From [Bacillus] enclensis (lineage in GTDB: Bacteria; Bacillota; Bacilli; Bacillales; Bacillaceae_B), in NCBI RefSeq assembly GCF_001456935.1, contig NZ_KQ758482.1:1282249-1346248 (forward strand): a stretch of DNA of 64,000 nt, written 5' to 3'. The translations under genes were made by a program, and so were the position numbers. Positions 19,432-28,156 of this stretch are shown in pieces. Every line of letters starts with the position of its first letter. Within the stretch, counting starts at the first letter, position 1. The notes under the pieces were generated by a model. The model saw only the letters and a program-made list of their open reading frames with translations. It was not told where the DNA came from and ran no database searches.

Positions 19432-20715
19432 TTATGCTTCTTTGCTGTTATCAACAAGGAATTCGAGTGCTTTGCGTACTTTAAGGTCCGCTTTAAGTGT
19501 ATCAAGTCCGCCTAGGGCCTGCTTGATGTTGTCAGCTGACATGTTGTACTGCTCAGCCATTTTATTCACTTCTTCTTCAGCTTCTTCATCAGAAACTTCA
19601 AGATTTTCAGCTGCAGCGATTGCTTCAAGAGTCAAGTTCGTGCGTACACGCTTGCCGGCATCTTCAGTCATTTGTGCGCGAAGATCTTCTTCTGTCTGAC
19701 CAGAGAATTGGAAGTAAAGATCAAGGTTCATACCTTGCATTTGAAGGCGTTGACCGAACTCTTGCATCATGCGGTCCACTTCACTGTTAACCATTACTTC
19801 TGGGATTTCAACTTCTGCATTTTCTGAAGCTTTTTCTACAAGCGCTTCACGAACTGCTGTTTCAGCTTCGTTCTTCTTGGATTCTTGAAGGCGCTTTTCG
19901 ATTTTTTCTTTTAGTTCAGCCAATGTTTCAACTTCTTCGTCAGCATCTTTAGCGAATTCATCGTCTAAAGCAGGAAGTTCTTTTGTTTTGATTTCGTGAA
20001 GTTTCACTTTGAACGTTGCAGCTTTTCCTGCAAGCTCAGCAGCATGGTATTCTTCAGGGAATGTAACTTCTACTTCCTTCTCTTCACCAGCAGCCGCTCC
20101 AACTAGTTGCTCTTCGAAACCTGGAATGAATTGTCCAGAACCGAGTTCTAGAGAGTAGTTTTCAGCTTGTCCGCCTTCGAACGCTTCACCGTCAACGAAT
20201 CCTTCGAAATCCATTGTCACTGTGTCGCCTTCTTCAGCTTTTCCTTCTTCTTTCACAACAAGCTCGGCTTGTTTTTCTTGAAGAGAAGTAAGTTCAGCTT
20301 CAACGTCTTCAGCTTTTACTTCAGCATCCATTTTTTCTACTTCAAGACCTTTGTAGTCCCCAAGTTTCACTTCAGGCTTTACTTGAACCTTCGCAGTGAA
20401 GATCAAGTCTTTGCCTTTTTCCATTTGCTCAACATCAATTTCAGGGCGGTCGATTGGCTCGATACCCGTTTCTTCGATTGCTTGAGCATATGCATCAGGT
20501 AAGATGAAGTCAAGTGCATCCTGGTATAGTGCTTCTACGCCGAAGCGTTTTTCGAACATACCGCGAGGCATTTTACCTTTACGGAATCCTGGTACATTTA
20601 CTTGTTTTACAACTTTTTTGAATGCAGCGTCCAAACCTTCGTTCACTTTCGCAGCATCTACTTCGATTGTAAGTACTCCTTGGTTACCTTCTTGCTTTTC
20701 CCATTTTGCAGACAT
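19432..20715 (-). CDS. tig: Trigger factor, ribosome-associated chaperone and prolyl isomerase
   Basis: Trigger factor binds at the ribosome exit tunnel and folds nascent chains. The ribosome-docking signature is [19 protein letters not shown] (about residues 40-58). An FKBP-type isomerase domain lies in the middle (about residues 160-245, [15 protein letters not shown]), followed by a C-terminal helical chaperone domain rich in Glu and Lys. At 427 residues it is full length. The ATG follows GGAGGG. Gene order ysoA-tig-clpX matches B. subtilis. Confidence 0.96.
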   Translation of the reverse strand: MSAKWEKQEGNQGVLTIEVDAAKVNEGLDAAFKKVVKQVNVPGFRKGKMPRGMFEKRFGVEALYQDALDFILPDAYAQAIEETGIEPIDRPEIDVEQMEKGKDLIFTAKVQVKPEVKLGDYKGLEVEKMDAEVKAEDVEAELTSLQEKQAELVVKEEGKAEEGDTVTMDFEGFVDGEAFEGGQAENYSLELGSGQFIPGFEEQLVGAAAGEEKEVEVTFPEEYHAAELAGKAATFKVKLHEIKTKELPALDDEFAKDADEEVETLAELKEKIEKRLQESKKNEAETAVREALVEKASENAEVEIPEVMVNSEVDRMMQEFGQRLQMQGMNLDLYFQFSGQTEEDLRAQMTEDAGKRVRTNLTLEAIAAAENLEVSDEEAEEEVNKMAEQYNMSADNIKQALGGLDTLKADLKVRKALEFLVDNSKEA

Positions 20716-20876
20716 ACTGTTCCCTCCAACAATCTATATTTGATTCAAATTTTTTACGCATAGTAGTAGATAGTCCTTTGTATAAATCTAGCACTATCAT
20801 CGTAAATATATAAAAATCTATTCTATTGCAACCATTATATTATAACATACAGCCTCATTCTTTCAACAGAGAGCAT

Positions 20877-21887
20877 TTAAATTGTGGGTGAAGAAATTTC
20901 CTCTAGGGCTTTCAGCTGTTCCATAAGGTTCTCGCATTCACAGCAGTGTTCCATTTCAACGTTCAATTCTTCAAGCAGAATCGAATCCGCGAACATTTCC
21001 GCTACAGCACTTGCATAAACCATGGCGATATTCCCTGGCTCCTCTTGCATCTCTAATGGATACAGCAGAAAACAATGCCTCTTTACCAGTTCCAGCGCAT
21101 GTTGATATAAAGTTGGATTGCGCTGCGAAAGCAGCTCTTCCAATTCTTCAGCCACGTTCTTAAACGTTTCTGTCTCAAAAACATCTTGAAGTTCCGAAGG
21201 TGTCACCTTCACTTCCGTGTTCAGTTTAATTATTGAAATTTCCTTATCATATCCGTGTTCCCGCAGTACATTCAGGATCATCGATTGTAAAAAAGGATGA
21301 GTGTTCCCTTCCCTTAAGCAGGACAACAGTTCCTGCAGGTAGGGACGGATATTTTGATGTACGAGCTGTGCGGCTATCAGCGTCTGTTCCTCAAGGCTTT
21401 TATCTTTTAAAATCGAGGTCTCTGGAATCTCGGATTCTTCATCCATCCGGGAGACGGGTTCTTTTCCATCAAGGACTTTCTCGCTGAAGTGCAAAAGCTT
21501 CTTGAAATGCTCTTCTTTCTCGAATGGCACTTCTTTTTCATCGAAGAGAGCGTGGATCGTATCGACGACATCTTGATGCTGATGCAGCTGAATAAGGATC
21601 ATCAAGTACATATCGACCACCTCGAAGTATTCCCCGATCCCTTCTAGGAGCATTACTTTGCAGATCACTTTCGCTTCGTCATATTGTTTGTTTTCATAAA
21701 GAGCCAATACCAGCGCCGTATTGATATCGGGATTTTCTGGATCCATTTCATACGCCTGGGTCAAAAGGTCGGCTGATTCCTGTATTTCACCATTTTCGAG
21801 GGCTTGTACGCCCTTTTCAAGAAGCCTCTCCTTCAATCCTGGAAATTGCAGGACCTTCCCTTTTTCCTCATTGTTTTTATTTGTCAT
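20877..21887 (-). CDS. ysoA: TPR-repeat protein YsoA
   Basis: A soluble protein of 336 residues. It has tetratricopeptide-like helices near the N-terminus (AYEMDPENPDINTALVLAL, about residues 45-63) and a cysteine pair (CCECENL) near the C-terminus. The position next to tig matches B. subtilis ysoA, whose function is unknown. The ATG at 21887 (MTNKNNEEKGKVLQF) follows AGGGG; the frame is open further upstream without family support. Confidence 0.8.
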   Translation of the reverse strand: MTNKNNEEKGKVLQFPGLKERLLEKGVQALENGEIQESADLLTQAYEMDPENPDINTALVLALYENKQYDEAKVICKVMLLEGIGEYFEVVDMYLMILIQLHQHQDVVDTIHALFDEKEVPFEKEEHFKKLLHFSEKVLDGKEPVSRMDEESEIPETSILKDKSLEEQTLIAAQLVHQNIRPYLQELLSCLREGNTHPFLQSMILNVLREHGYDKEISIIKLNTEVKVTPSELQDVFETETFKNVAEELEELLSQRNPTLYQHALELVKRHCFLLYPLEMQEEPGNIAMVYASAVAEMFADSILLEELNVEMEHCCECENLMEQLKALEEISSPTI

Positions 21888-21966
21888 AGTTAGTACCCCT
21901 ATACGTAATAAAGATGGTAATAGTGTAGCATGAGAGATTGGAGAAAACAAAGATAAGCCCAAATAG

Positions 21967-21994
21967 AAAAAAAGCCTGCCGGATCGGCAGACTT
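21967..21994 (-). terminator. Terminator after tRNA-Arg(CCU)
   Basis: The stem AAGTCTGCCG / CGGCAGGCTT is followed by seven T on the minus strand, downstream of the tRNA. Confidence 0.8.
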
Positions 21995-22011
21995 AGTGTA
22001 TGTAAGATTAG

Positions 22012-22088
22012 TGGCGTCCCAGAAGAGATTCGAACTCCCGACCTACAGTTTAGGAAACTGTTGCTCTATCCTGCTGAGCTACTGGGAC
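22012..22088 (-). tRNA. tRNA-Arg (anticodon CCU, reads AGG)
   Basis: A complete cloverleaf of 77 nt with encoded CCA. The acceptor stem is GTCCCAG/CTGGGAC, the anticodon stem-loop ACAGT-TTCCTAA-ACTGT gives anticodon CCU, and the T arm holds GTTCGAAT. It is contiguous, without an intron, although it is nearly identical to the upstream tRNA-Arg(UCU) apart from the anticodon arm. Confidence 0.95.
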
Positions 22089-22148
22089 ATGATCTATATA
22101 ACAGGATAACTCAGAGAAGATCAGTTATCAAGCGATATATTCGGATAA

Positions 22149-22187
22149 AAAAAAGATACCCCACAACCAGGCTGTGTCAGTATCCCT
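22149..22187 (-). terminator. Probable terminator between the two tRNA-Arg genes
   Basis: An imperfect hairpin (GGATAC...GTATC with an inner ACACAGCC/GGTTGTG stem) is followed on the minus strand by eight T. It suggests the two tRNA genes can be transcribed separately. Confidence 0.65.
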
Positions 22188-22231
22188 TATTTGTCAAACC
22201 CTGTGATGTCAAGGTATGTATGTAATGATAG

Positions 22232-22586
22232 TGGCGTCCCAGGAGAGATTCGAACTCCCGACCGACGGCTTAGCTTACCACTATGACTTTCGGCACCAGC
22301 ATGGAGTCGCTGTTTGTGGTCTGGACTATATCTTCACCATTTCAGGTGCGACACGTGTAGTCTCTACGGAACCTCACGATGCTATAAGCATAATACAGAA
22401 TCTCTACCGTTAAACCATTCGAGATTCTTTCACCAAATTTTGGTCGTAAGTTTCCTCGGTATTACCATCAGCATTATCTGTTAAGGCTTCACCGATATAG
22501 TGTCGTCCACTCTATAGGTTTCTGTTTCCCTAATAGAGGCTCCTATTCTTGAAGGCCGTTGCTCTATCCTGCTGAGCTACTGGGAC
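22232..22586 (-). tRNA. tRNA-Arg (anticodon UCU, reads AGA) interrupted by a group I intron
   Basis: Exon 1 is 22552-22586 (35 nt) and exon 2 is 22232-22273 (42 nt, CCA included); joined they give a 77-nt tRNA. The acceptor stem GTCCCAG/CTGGGAC, D arm, T arm and anticodon stem ACGGC/GCCGT all pair only after the 278-nt insert is removed. The resulting loop is CTTCTAA, so the anticodon is UCU, and the junction lies between U34 and C35. If this is the only AGA-reading tRNA in the genome, splicing would be essential; the window cannot show that. Confidence 0.93.
22274..22551 (-). ncRNA. Group I intron in the anticodon loop of tRNA-Arg(UCU)
   Basis: A 278-nt intron with the conserved group I core on the minus strand. 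The S element is AAGATATAGTCC (22323-22334) and the R element TAGAGACTACACG (about 22353-22365), whose GACTA/TAGTC segments form P7. P/Q pairing (TCGGT with ACCGA, near 22493 and 22456) forms P4. P2 (CTATTAGG/CCTATAG), a P6-region stem (GAATCTC/GAGATTC) and P8 (CACC/GGTG) can also be drawn. The 5' exon ends in U and the intron ends in G, as the class requires. No open reading frame for a homing endonuclease is present, so it is a minimal, probably self-splicing intron. Confidence 0.92.
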
Positions 22587-22736
22587 GTGTTTTTTAAGGA
22601 CAATATTTATTATATTCACATAGCATATAGAAGTCAATACATTTTCAAAAAAAGTTTATTAACTGTTTTTATCATCTTCCATCCGCTTCACCTTTTTATT
22701 ATATCCTTTTCTTTCCTCTAAGAAAAGAGAAAAAAA

Positions 22737-22763
22737 GAACCTCCTAATGAAAGAAGGCTCCCT
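22737..22763 (-). terminator. Terminator after ysnB
   Basis: A stem of about 9 bp (GAGCCTTCT arm) is followed on the minus strand by seven T, just after the ysnB stop. Confidence 0.75.
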
Positions 22764-22778
22764 TTTCACATCAGAACT

Positions 22779-23282
22779 TTACTCGCTGAACTCCTGTTCC
22801 TCAACCAGTTCATGTTCATGGGTCAAGAATTGCACCTTAATCGAATGATCAGAAGCATCGACCAAAGCGTACGTCCGCTCTTGTCTCCCGCGCGGCAGCA
22901 GGATACTTCCCGGATTCAGGAAAAGAGTGCCGCCCGCGATTTCGGCTCCGAGCGTATGGGAATGCCCGAAAAAGACGAATTTGGCACCCGACTCCTCTGC
23001 TTTATACCGCAGCTTCATCAAGGACATCTTGATTCCATATAAATGTCCGTGAGTAACGAGGATCGTCTCTCCGTCGACTTCTTCGATCAGATCTTCGGGC
23101 AGACGGGCATCCATGTCACAATTTCCGCGAACAGCCAGGTAAGGTGTAAGAGCGGCATCATCGGCACTGAGTTCCGAATCACCGCAGTGAATCATTGCGT
23201 TTACTTCACCGTCATATTTCTCAGCCAGCTCTTTAATCTCACTTTTCGAACCATGGCTGTCGCTGACAACTAAAAGCTTCAT
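22779..23282 (-). CDS. ysnB: Metallophosphoesterase YsnB (MJ0936 family)
   Basis: A small calcineurin-like phosphodiesterase of 167 residues. Metal-binding motifs are SDSHG (residues 7-11), HCGDSE (residues 32-37), GNCD (about residue 54), THGH and GHSHT. It is the last gene of gerM-rph-rdgB-ysnB, with 15 bases to rdgB. The substrate is unknown in B. subtilis as well. Confidence 0.9.
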   Translation of the reverse strand: MKLLVVSDSHGSKSEIKELAEKYDGEVNAMIHCGDSELSADDAALTPYLAVRGNCDMDARLPEDLIEEVDGETILVTHGHLYGIKMSLMKLRYKAEESGAKFVFFGHSHTLGAEIAGGTLFLNPGSILLPRGRQERTYALVDASDHSIKVQFLTHEHELVEEQEFSE

Positions 23283-23297
23283 CTTCTTATCACCCTT

Positions 23298-23894
23298 TTA
23301 ATCAAAGTCTTTGATCATTGGCCTCAATTTCTCAAGAGCATTGCCCCGGTGACTGATTCTGCTTTTCTCTTCCTGTGTGAGTTCAGCCATCGACCTGCCG
23401 AGCGAAGGGATGAAAAAGATCGGATCATAGCCGAACCCGTTGCTTCCCCGTCGTTCCTGGAGAATCTGTCCTTCGCATGTGCCGTTTACCGTGCGCGTCT
23501 CCATATGGGGGCCCGCAATCGCAAGCACACAATGGAATCTTGCATTTCTTTCACCGCCGGGAACATCTTTTAATTCCGCCAGGACCTTGTCCATATTGGC
23601 CTCATCATTTTTTTCTTCACCGGCATATCTTGCCGAGTAAACCCCCGGTCTTCCTTCCAATGCATCGATCGCCAAACCGGAATCATCAGCAATCACCAGT
23701 ACACCGAGCTCTTTCGCTACTGTTTCTGCTTTCAAAATCGCGTTCTCTTCAAAAGTCGTTCCTGTTTCTTCGACATCATCGATTTGAGGCATGTCTAGTA
23801 GTGTTTGTACCTCATAACCGTGGGGAGCAAACATATTCTGAAATTCCTTTGCTTTTCCTTGATTCCTGGTCGCGATTATTACCTTCTTCGTCAT
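23298..23894 (-). CDS. rdgB: XTP/dITP diphosphatase (RdgB/HAM1 family)
   Basis: It hydrolyses non-canonical purine nucleotides (dITP, XTP) to monophosphates and so keeps them out of DNA. The N-terminal IIATRNQGKAKEF and central VLVIADDSGLAIDAL motifs are diagnostic, as is the C-terminal SHRGNALEKL. It has 198 residues from the ATG at 23894, preceded by AAAGGCGG. It is called ysnA in B. subtilis and lies 13 bases after rph. Confidence 0.93.
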   Translation of the reverse strand: MTKKVIIATRNQGKAKEFQNMFAPHGYEVQTLLDMPQIDDVEETGTTFEENAILKAETVAKELGVLVIADDSGLAIDALEGRPGVYSARYAGEEKNDEANMDKVLAELKDVPGGERNARFHCVLAIAGPHMETRTVNGTCEGQILQERRGSNGFGYDPIFFIPSLGRSMAELTQEEKSRISHRGNALEKLRPMIKDFD

Positions 23895-23907
23895 AACTGC
23901 ACCGCCT

Positions 23908-24645
23908 TTATTGAATTCTTTGGGCGATTTCCCCAAGTGCATTTTTTTGCATCTCGAACAATTCCTGAATTCCTTCCTGTCCAAGCTCCAGCATTTCATG
24001 GAGCTGATTCATTGTGAACGTAGCTTCTTCACCTGTACCCTGCAGCTCAACGAATTCCCCTTCGCCGGTCATGATGATATTCATGTCAACAAGTGCTTTG
24101 CTGTCTTCAATATAATTTAGGTCGAGTACAGAACCATGTTCTTCTATGATTCCTACACTTGTCGCTGCCAAATAGCTTTTCAGCGGGAAACGGGAGATTT
24201 TTTTGCTGTCCTGTAATTTCCCAAGTGCAATCGCCATTGCGACGAATGCCCCTGTAATGGAAGCGGTTCTTGTTCCTCCGTCCGCCTGAATGACATCACA
24301 ATCAATCCAGATCGTCCTTTCTCCAATCGCATCCAGATCCACGACCGCCCTCAAGGCGCGTCCGATCAAGCGTTGAATTTCCATCGTCCGTCCTGAAATC
24401 TTGCCTTTCGAAGATTCACGGATATTTCTCGATTCCGTCGCCCTCGGCAGCATGGAATACTCTGCTGTAATCCAGCCTTTGCCGCTGTTTCTCAAAAAAG
24501 GAGGCACCCTGTCTTCGATGCTTGCGTTACAGATCACCTTTGTATTCCCCACCGTGATCAGCACAGATCCTTCTGGATGCATCACATATCCTGTTTCGAT
24601 TTTCACTTCACGCAATTGATTCTTTTCTCTTCCATCTGCTCTCAT
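23908..24645 (-). CDS. rph: Ribonuclease PH
   Basis: A phosphorolytic 3'-5' exoribonuclease that trims tRNA 3' ends. It carries [19 protein letters not shown] near residue 33, [19 protein letters not shown] and [19 protein letters not shown]. It has 245 residues from the ATG at 24645 after AGGAGG; an in-frame ATG at 24723 adds 26 residues that overlap the gerM terminator. The arginine-rich region matches the family substrate-binding loop. Confidence 0.95.
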   Translation of the reverse strand: MRADGREKNQLREVKIETGYVMHPEGSVLITVGNTKVICNASIEDRVPPFLRNSGKGWITAEYSMLPRATESRNIRESSKGKISGRTMEIQRLIGRALRAVVDLDAIGERTIWIDCDVIQADGGTRTASITGAFVAMAIALGKLQDSKKISRFPLKSYLAATSVGIIEEHGSVLDLNYIEDSKALVDMNIIMTGEGEFVELQGTGEEATFTMNQLHEMLELGQEGIQELFEMQKNALGEIAQRIQ

Positions 24646-24697
24646 ATTTATCCTCCTGTATAAATCGTTTTCATTCATATGTATATATTCCTTCTCA

Positions 24698-24735
24698 AAA
24701 GAAGAAGAGGCGGCATCAGCCAACCTCTTTTTTCA
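24698..24735 (-). terminator. Terminator between gerM and rph
   Basis: A stem AGAGG-TTGGC / GCCG-CCTCT is followed by TTCTTCTTTT on the minus strand. It partly separates gerM from rph. Confidence 0.6.
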
Positions 24736-24768
24736 TGATTCTATAATAGTATATCAAAAAATGATCAT

Positions 24769-25845
24769 TTAAAAACTAATTGCATTAACATTTTCAGGGC
24801 GGGTGACCGGCTCTGTGACAGGTTCACCGTCTTTGCTCACGGTTGTCGCTTCACCTTCCACCAGTACCGATACCCCTTTGATTCCTTTTTGTTCTGTCAA
24901 TGAAAGGACCAGTGAATTCAGCATATGTTCGGAGACAACCTTTTCTTCGAGGCTTCCGTAAACCGCTTCATTGAAATTCAGCGTCACTGTCCCATCTTTC
25001 AAGGACGGATCATCCAGAAGTTCTGCACCAGTGAAATCACTGGCTAGAGATGAACCGTATCCAGGGCCTTCGATCAGTTCCTGCACCACGGCTTTCACTT
25101 CATCCGATTCATTCGAGCTTACACGCTTGGTCACAGGAACATAGTACGTCCCGGAATCAGTCTGCGACACATAATAAACGGTTACCGGCTTTGTACTCGT
25201 AGGATCCGCGACTCCGCTCGTATCCACATTGATCCCCATTTTCCTCGATAATCCGGATTCATCGATTGGCGTGCCGTTAACAGGCATTTCCGTTAATGGA
25301 TAACCGTTCACACGAAGCTCGACTTTTTCTACCGAGTCAAATTGAGTCAGGGTCCATGTGACGGATTGCAGGATCTTCTGCTCATCTTCAGGCTGGTAGT
25401 TATTGAACTCAGGAGAGAAATCCGCTATCGCTTTGCCGTCCTTGATGTCTACCGTCACCTGGGTATCCGCAGGCAGTACAGCCCGGAAACCATTTGGAAG
25501 GACATTCTCTACTGGACCGTTTTTCACCAGATATTCAAGTGCCTGCTTGGCAACACTCTCATTGTTTGGAAGCGGTAGTGACTGCGAGACCACATACCCG
25601 TTTTTATCGATGAGATACAGTTCTGTCATGACTGTTTCCTCGGCAGCTTCCTCTTTGCCTGCCGTTTCTTTCCCTTCCCCTTCTTTCTTAGCGGTATCTA
25701 CCTTTTCACCTTCTTTTAAGTAAGAAACATCCTGCGGCGGATCGATCTTTTCTTTATCCCCGAAACTTAACAGCCCGCACCCTGAAAGATACACAGAAGA
25801 TGCTAACACCGTTACAGCAATTGAAACTTTCGCTTTTTTTGACAT
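24769..25845 (-). CDS. gerM: GerM, spore germination/sporulation lipoprotein
   Basis: In B. subtilis GerM is exported in the mother cell and works with SpoIIQ-SpoIIIAH in sporulation. A lipoprotein signal ends in the lipobox LSGC (cysteine near residue 23). A Glu/Lys-rich linker follows, then two GerMN repeats (about residues 75-185, TELYLIDKNGYVV, and 220-340, PVTVYYVSQTDSGTYYV). It has 358 residues. The ATG at 25845 follows AGGAGG. The gene sits upstream of rph, as in B. subtilis. Confidence 0.93.
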   Translation of the reverse strand: MSKKAKVSIAVTVLASSVYLSGCGLLSFGDKEKIDPPQDVSYLKEGEKVDTAKKEGEGKETAGKEEAAEETVMTELYLIDKNGYVVSQSLPLPNNESVAKQALEYLVKNGPVENVLPNGFRAVLPADTQVTVDIKDGKAIADFSPEFNNYQPEDEQKILQSVTWTLTQFDSVEKVELRVNGYPLTEMPVNGTPIDESGLSRKMGINVDTSGVADPTSTKPVTVYYVSQTDSGTYYVPVTKRVSSNESDEVKAVVQELIEGPGYGSSLASDFTGAELLDDPSLKDGTVTLNFNEAVYGSLEEKVVSEHMLNSLVLSLTEQKGIKGVSVLVEGEATTVSKDGEPVTEPVTRPENVNAISF

Positions 25846-25954
25846 CGTGAAACCTCCTAAAAGACAGTTTGTACTACATATATACGAGCCCCTGTCCAGA
25901 AATAGACCGAAACTTTTTAGAAATGAAGACAAACTTTTTCAGGAGGTTACAGAA

Positions 25955-26098
25955 ATGGAAATGACAATGATGAAAGCGCTGCATAATCCGGAACGAGTAT
26001 TGAAGAAAAACAGCATATTCACAACTGTTTATCCTTATAAGCGGACAAATACAATCCCTTTGGACACCGAATTTCTTATTGCTGTGTATTTCATCTGA
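25955..26098 (+). CDS. Possible small protein, 47 residues, unknown
   Basis: A short plus-strand frame starting at an ATG eight bases after a perfect AGGAGG. The product begins MEMTMMKALHNPERVLKK and ends in a hydrophobic FLIAVYFI. It is divergent from gerM, has no recognisable family, and is followed by an AT-rich repeat region without a terminator. The strong ribosome site is the only support; it may be chance. Confidence 0.3.
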   Translation: MEMTMMKALHNPERVLKKNSIFTTVYPYKRTNTIPLDTEFLIAVYFI

Positions 26099-26132
26099 AA
26101 TACTTTGAAAATCCGTTAAGGAAACAAGGAGT

Positions 26133-26195
26133 ATTATCGAAAATGAAGAATTAATTATCGTAAATTTAAAGTTTATTATCGACTTTTTATTATCG
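26133..26195. repeat. Degenerate 21-nt tandem repeat, ATTATCG type
   Basis: ATTATCG recurs at 26133, 26154 and 26175 (exact 21-nt period), then at 26189. AT-rich spacers such as TAAATTTAAAGTTT follow it, and decayed copies continue to about 26285. It lies upstream of gerM, between the small frame and the racE terminator. Confidence 0.65.
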
Positions 26196-26319
26196 AGAAT
26201 TTTCTTATAAGCCTCGTTATTATTGAAAATGGTCTGTTAATACCAAAAGGGTAATTTTATTTCAAACAGCAATGTTTATTATCAAAATGACGTGAGACAT
26301 CCGCGACCAAGGAAAAAAT

Positions 26320-26372
26320 AAAACCATCCAGCCAAGACACTCAGTCTTGAAGCCGGATGGTTTCAGCGCGGA
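26320..26372 (-). terminator. Terminator overlapping the end of racE
   Basis: The arms AACCATCCGGCT and GGCTGGATGGTT pair around the racE stop codon and are followed by TTATTTTTT on the minus strand. Confidence 0.8.
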
Positions 26373-27141
26373 TTTCACCTATATTCAGCCAATCAGAGGC
26401 AATTTGTGAAAAAAGAAAAGATGAACCCGTCGTGAAGAATCGGTGCTCGGGCACTTTGATCCCTCTGTATAATAGGTTGTAGTAGTCCAGGATCGTGCTG
26501 ATTTCCCTGGCCGTCTCGTCACCTGAACTTATGACACTGACCGCATTCCCCATATACTCCTGAATTTTCGACTGCAGGAGCGGGTAGTGCGTGCAGCCCA
26601 GGATCAAGGTGTCAATATCCGAATCCTTCATGGTAGAGAGTGTCTCCTCCACGATGCGATCGGCTGTGGGGCTGTTATACTCGCCGCTTTCCACTAGAGG
26701 GACAAATTTCGGACAGGCAAGAGGGCTTACCTCAAGGCTTCCGTGCAGCGAGTGCAGTGCTTCTTCGTACGCCCCGCTGTTTATGGTCCCGATGGTTCCG
26801 AGCACCCCGATTTTTCTGTTGTATGTGTGCTTGATCGCAGCTCTCGCACCCGGATGGATGACTCCAATGACCGGGATATCCAATTGAGTCTGGATTTCAT
26901 CCAATACGACTGCAGTCGCAGTATTGCAGGCAATGATGAGCATCTTCATATCGTACTGCAGCAGATACTCCGTCATCTGCCAGGTGAATTCCTTCACTTC
27001 TTCTGCCGACCGCGGTCCGTATGGACATCTTGCTGTATCACCCAGATAATAGATGGTTTCTTTAGGCAGTTGGCGCATGACCTCTTTTGCGACAGTCAGT
27101 CCGCCAACACCCGAATCTATGATGCCTATCGGTTGAATCAC
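26341..27141 (-). CDS. racE: Glutamate racemase
   Basis: It makes D-glutamate for peptidoglycan. The two catalytic cysteines are visible in IIACNTATA (about residue 74) and [12 protein letters not shown] (about residue 185), and the N-terminal [13 protein letters not shown] is typical. It has 266 residues. The GTG start follows GAGGGAA. It lies nine bases after the MarR-type gene ysmB, as in B. subtilis. Confidence 0.95.
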   Translation of the reverse strand: MIQPIGIIDSGVGGLTVAKEVMRQLPKETIYYLGDTARCPYGPRSAEEVKEFTWQMTEYLLQYDMKMLIIACNTATAVVLDEIQTQLDIPVIGVIHPGARAAIKHTYNRKIGVLGTIGTINSGAYEEALHSLHGSLEVSPLACPKFVPLVESGEYNSPTADRIVEETLSTMKDSDIDTLILGCTHYPLLQSKIQEYMGNAVSVISSGDETAREISTILDYYNLLYRGIKVPEHRFFTTGSSFLFSQIASDWLNIGEIRAETIRLQD

Positions 27142-27150
27142 TTTATTCCC

Positions 27151-27609
27151 TCACTCTGGTTTCATTTCTTGGTGCAGTTTTGCCAAGTTCCTTTTCAAAC
27201 CTTCTACTTCTTCCTGTGAAAAATCTTCAAGGACACTTTGTAAATAATTCTGCCTTTTTTCAATGACTTCCTCAATAATTCTTTCGCCCTCTTTTAACAT
27301 ATGAATGCGGACGACCCGTCGGTCATTTTCATCCTTGACTCTTTCGACCAATTCATTCTTTTCCATGCGGTCGACCAGGTCCGTCGTTGTACTGCAGGCA
27401 AGATACATCTTATTGGAAAGGTCGCCGATCGTCATGTCACCGTATTCAAACAACCATTGAAGCGCTATGAATTGAGGCGGCGTAAGCGTGTACTGGCTTA
27501 AAATTTCACGCCCCTTTTGTTTAATGATGGAAGATATGTAACGCAGGTCTTTTTCTATATCTGCTACCACCTGTACATCTGCTTTCAACTTGATTTCTTC
27601 TTTATTCAT
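27151..27609 (-). CDS. ysmB: MarR-family transcriptional regulator YsmB
   Basis: A winged-helix regulator of 152 residues. The DNA-binding core lies at about residues 45-110 (YGDMTIGDLSNKMYLACSTTTDLVDRMEKN), with a wing around DENDRRVVRIHML and helical dimerisation ends. The ATG has a good AAGGAG site. It is probably co-transcribed with racE; targets are unknown. Confidence 0.88.
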   Translation of the reverse strand: MNKEEIKLKADVQVVADIEKDLRYISSIIKQKGREILSQYTLTPPQFIALQWLFEYGDMTIGDLSNKMYLACSTTTDLVDRMEKNELVERVKDENDRRVVRIHMLKEGERIIEEVIEKRQNYLQSVLEDFSQEEVEGLKRNLAKLHQEMKPE

Positions 27610-27865
27610 GAACGAATTCTCCTTTGACTGACTAGTACTAATCTAACATGTTCTCGTATACTTCTAAGGATTCACCATCGCCGATCACCGGCCGATAGCC
27701 AATTCCGGATAAGTCTTACTAGCATTTTCTCTTTTTTCCGGGGAAATTTCAAGAAAAGAAAGGATGCAGGTTCAGTATACCACTAAACTAAAAGAGACTG
27801 ACTCTTACTTGGACAATAACGGTGAAATAACCCGGATTATTGTTCATAAGAATCAGCCCCTTACT

Positions 27866-28090
27866 TTAAAGCTTGAGTTCCCCCATGCGAAGAAGCTCTA
27901 CAACTGCCTGTGAGCGCCCCTTCACTCCAAGCTTTTGCATGGCGTTGGAAATATGATTTCGAACTGTTTTTTCGCTGATGAAAAGATCACTAGCAATCTC
28001 TTTCGTTGTTTTATCCTGGACTAACAGCTCGAATACTTCTTTTTCTCTCTTTGTGAGCAACGGTTTGTGTGTAAAATCATTGTCCTTCAA
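27866..28090 (-). CDS. gerE: GerE, late mother-cell transcription factor
   Basis: A 74-residue LuxR-type helix-turn-helix protein that shapes the last wave of spore coat gene expression with sigmaK. LTKREKEVFELLVQDKTT and ISEKTVRNHISNAMQKLGV are nearly identical to B. subtilis GerE. The start is TTG at 28090 after AGGAGGG. A sigmaK-type promoter lies 67 bases upstream. Confidence 0.96.
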   Translation of the reverse strand: MKDNDFTHKPLLTKREKEVFELLVQDKTTKEIASDLFISEKTVRNHISNAMQKLGVKGRSQAVVELLRMGELKL

Positions 28091-28156
28091 TTATGGTAAC
28101 CCTCCTTGCCTTCGCCAGCTTTAAACCGCGGGGATGGGTATTGTCGGTCGTCAGAA

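Noticed and set aside
22216..22413. Small plus-strand ORF across the tRNA-Arg intron
   Set aside because: It lies antisense to the tRNA exon and intron core; the RNA structure explains the sequence fully.
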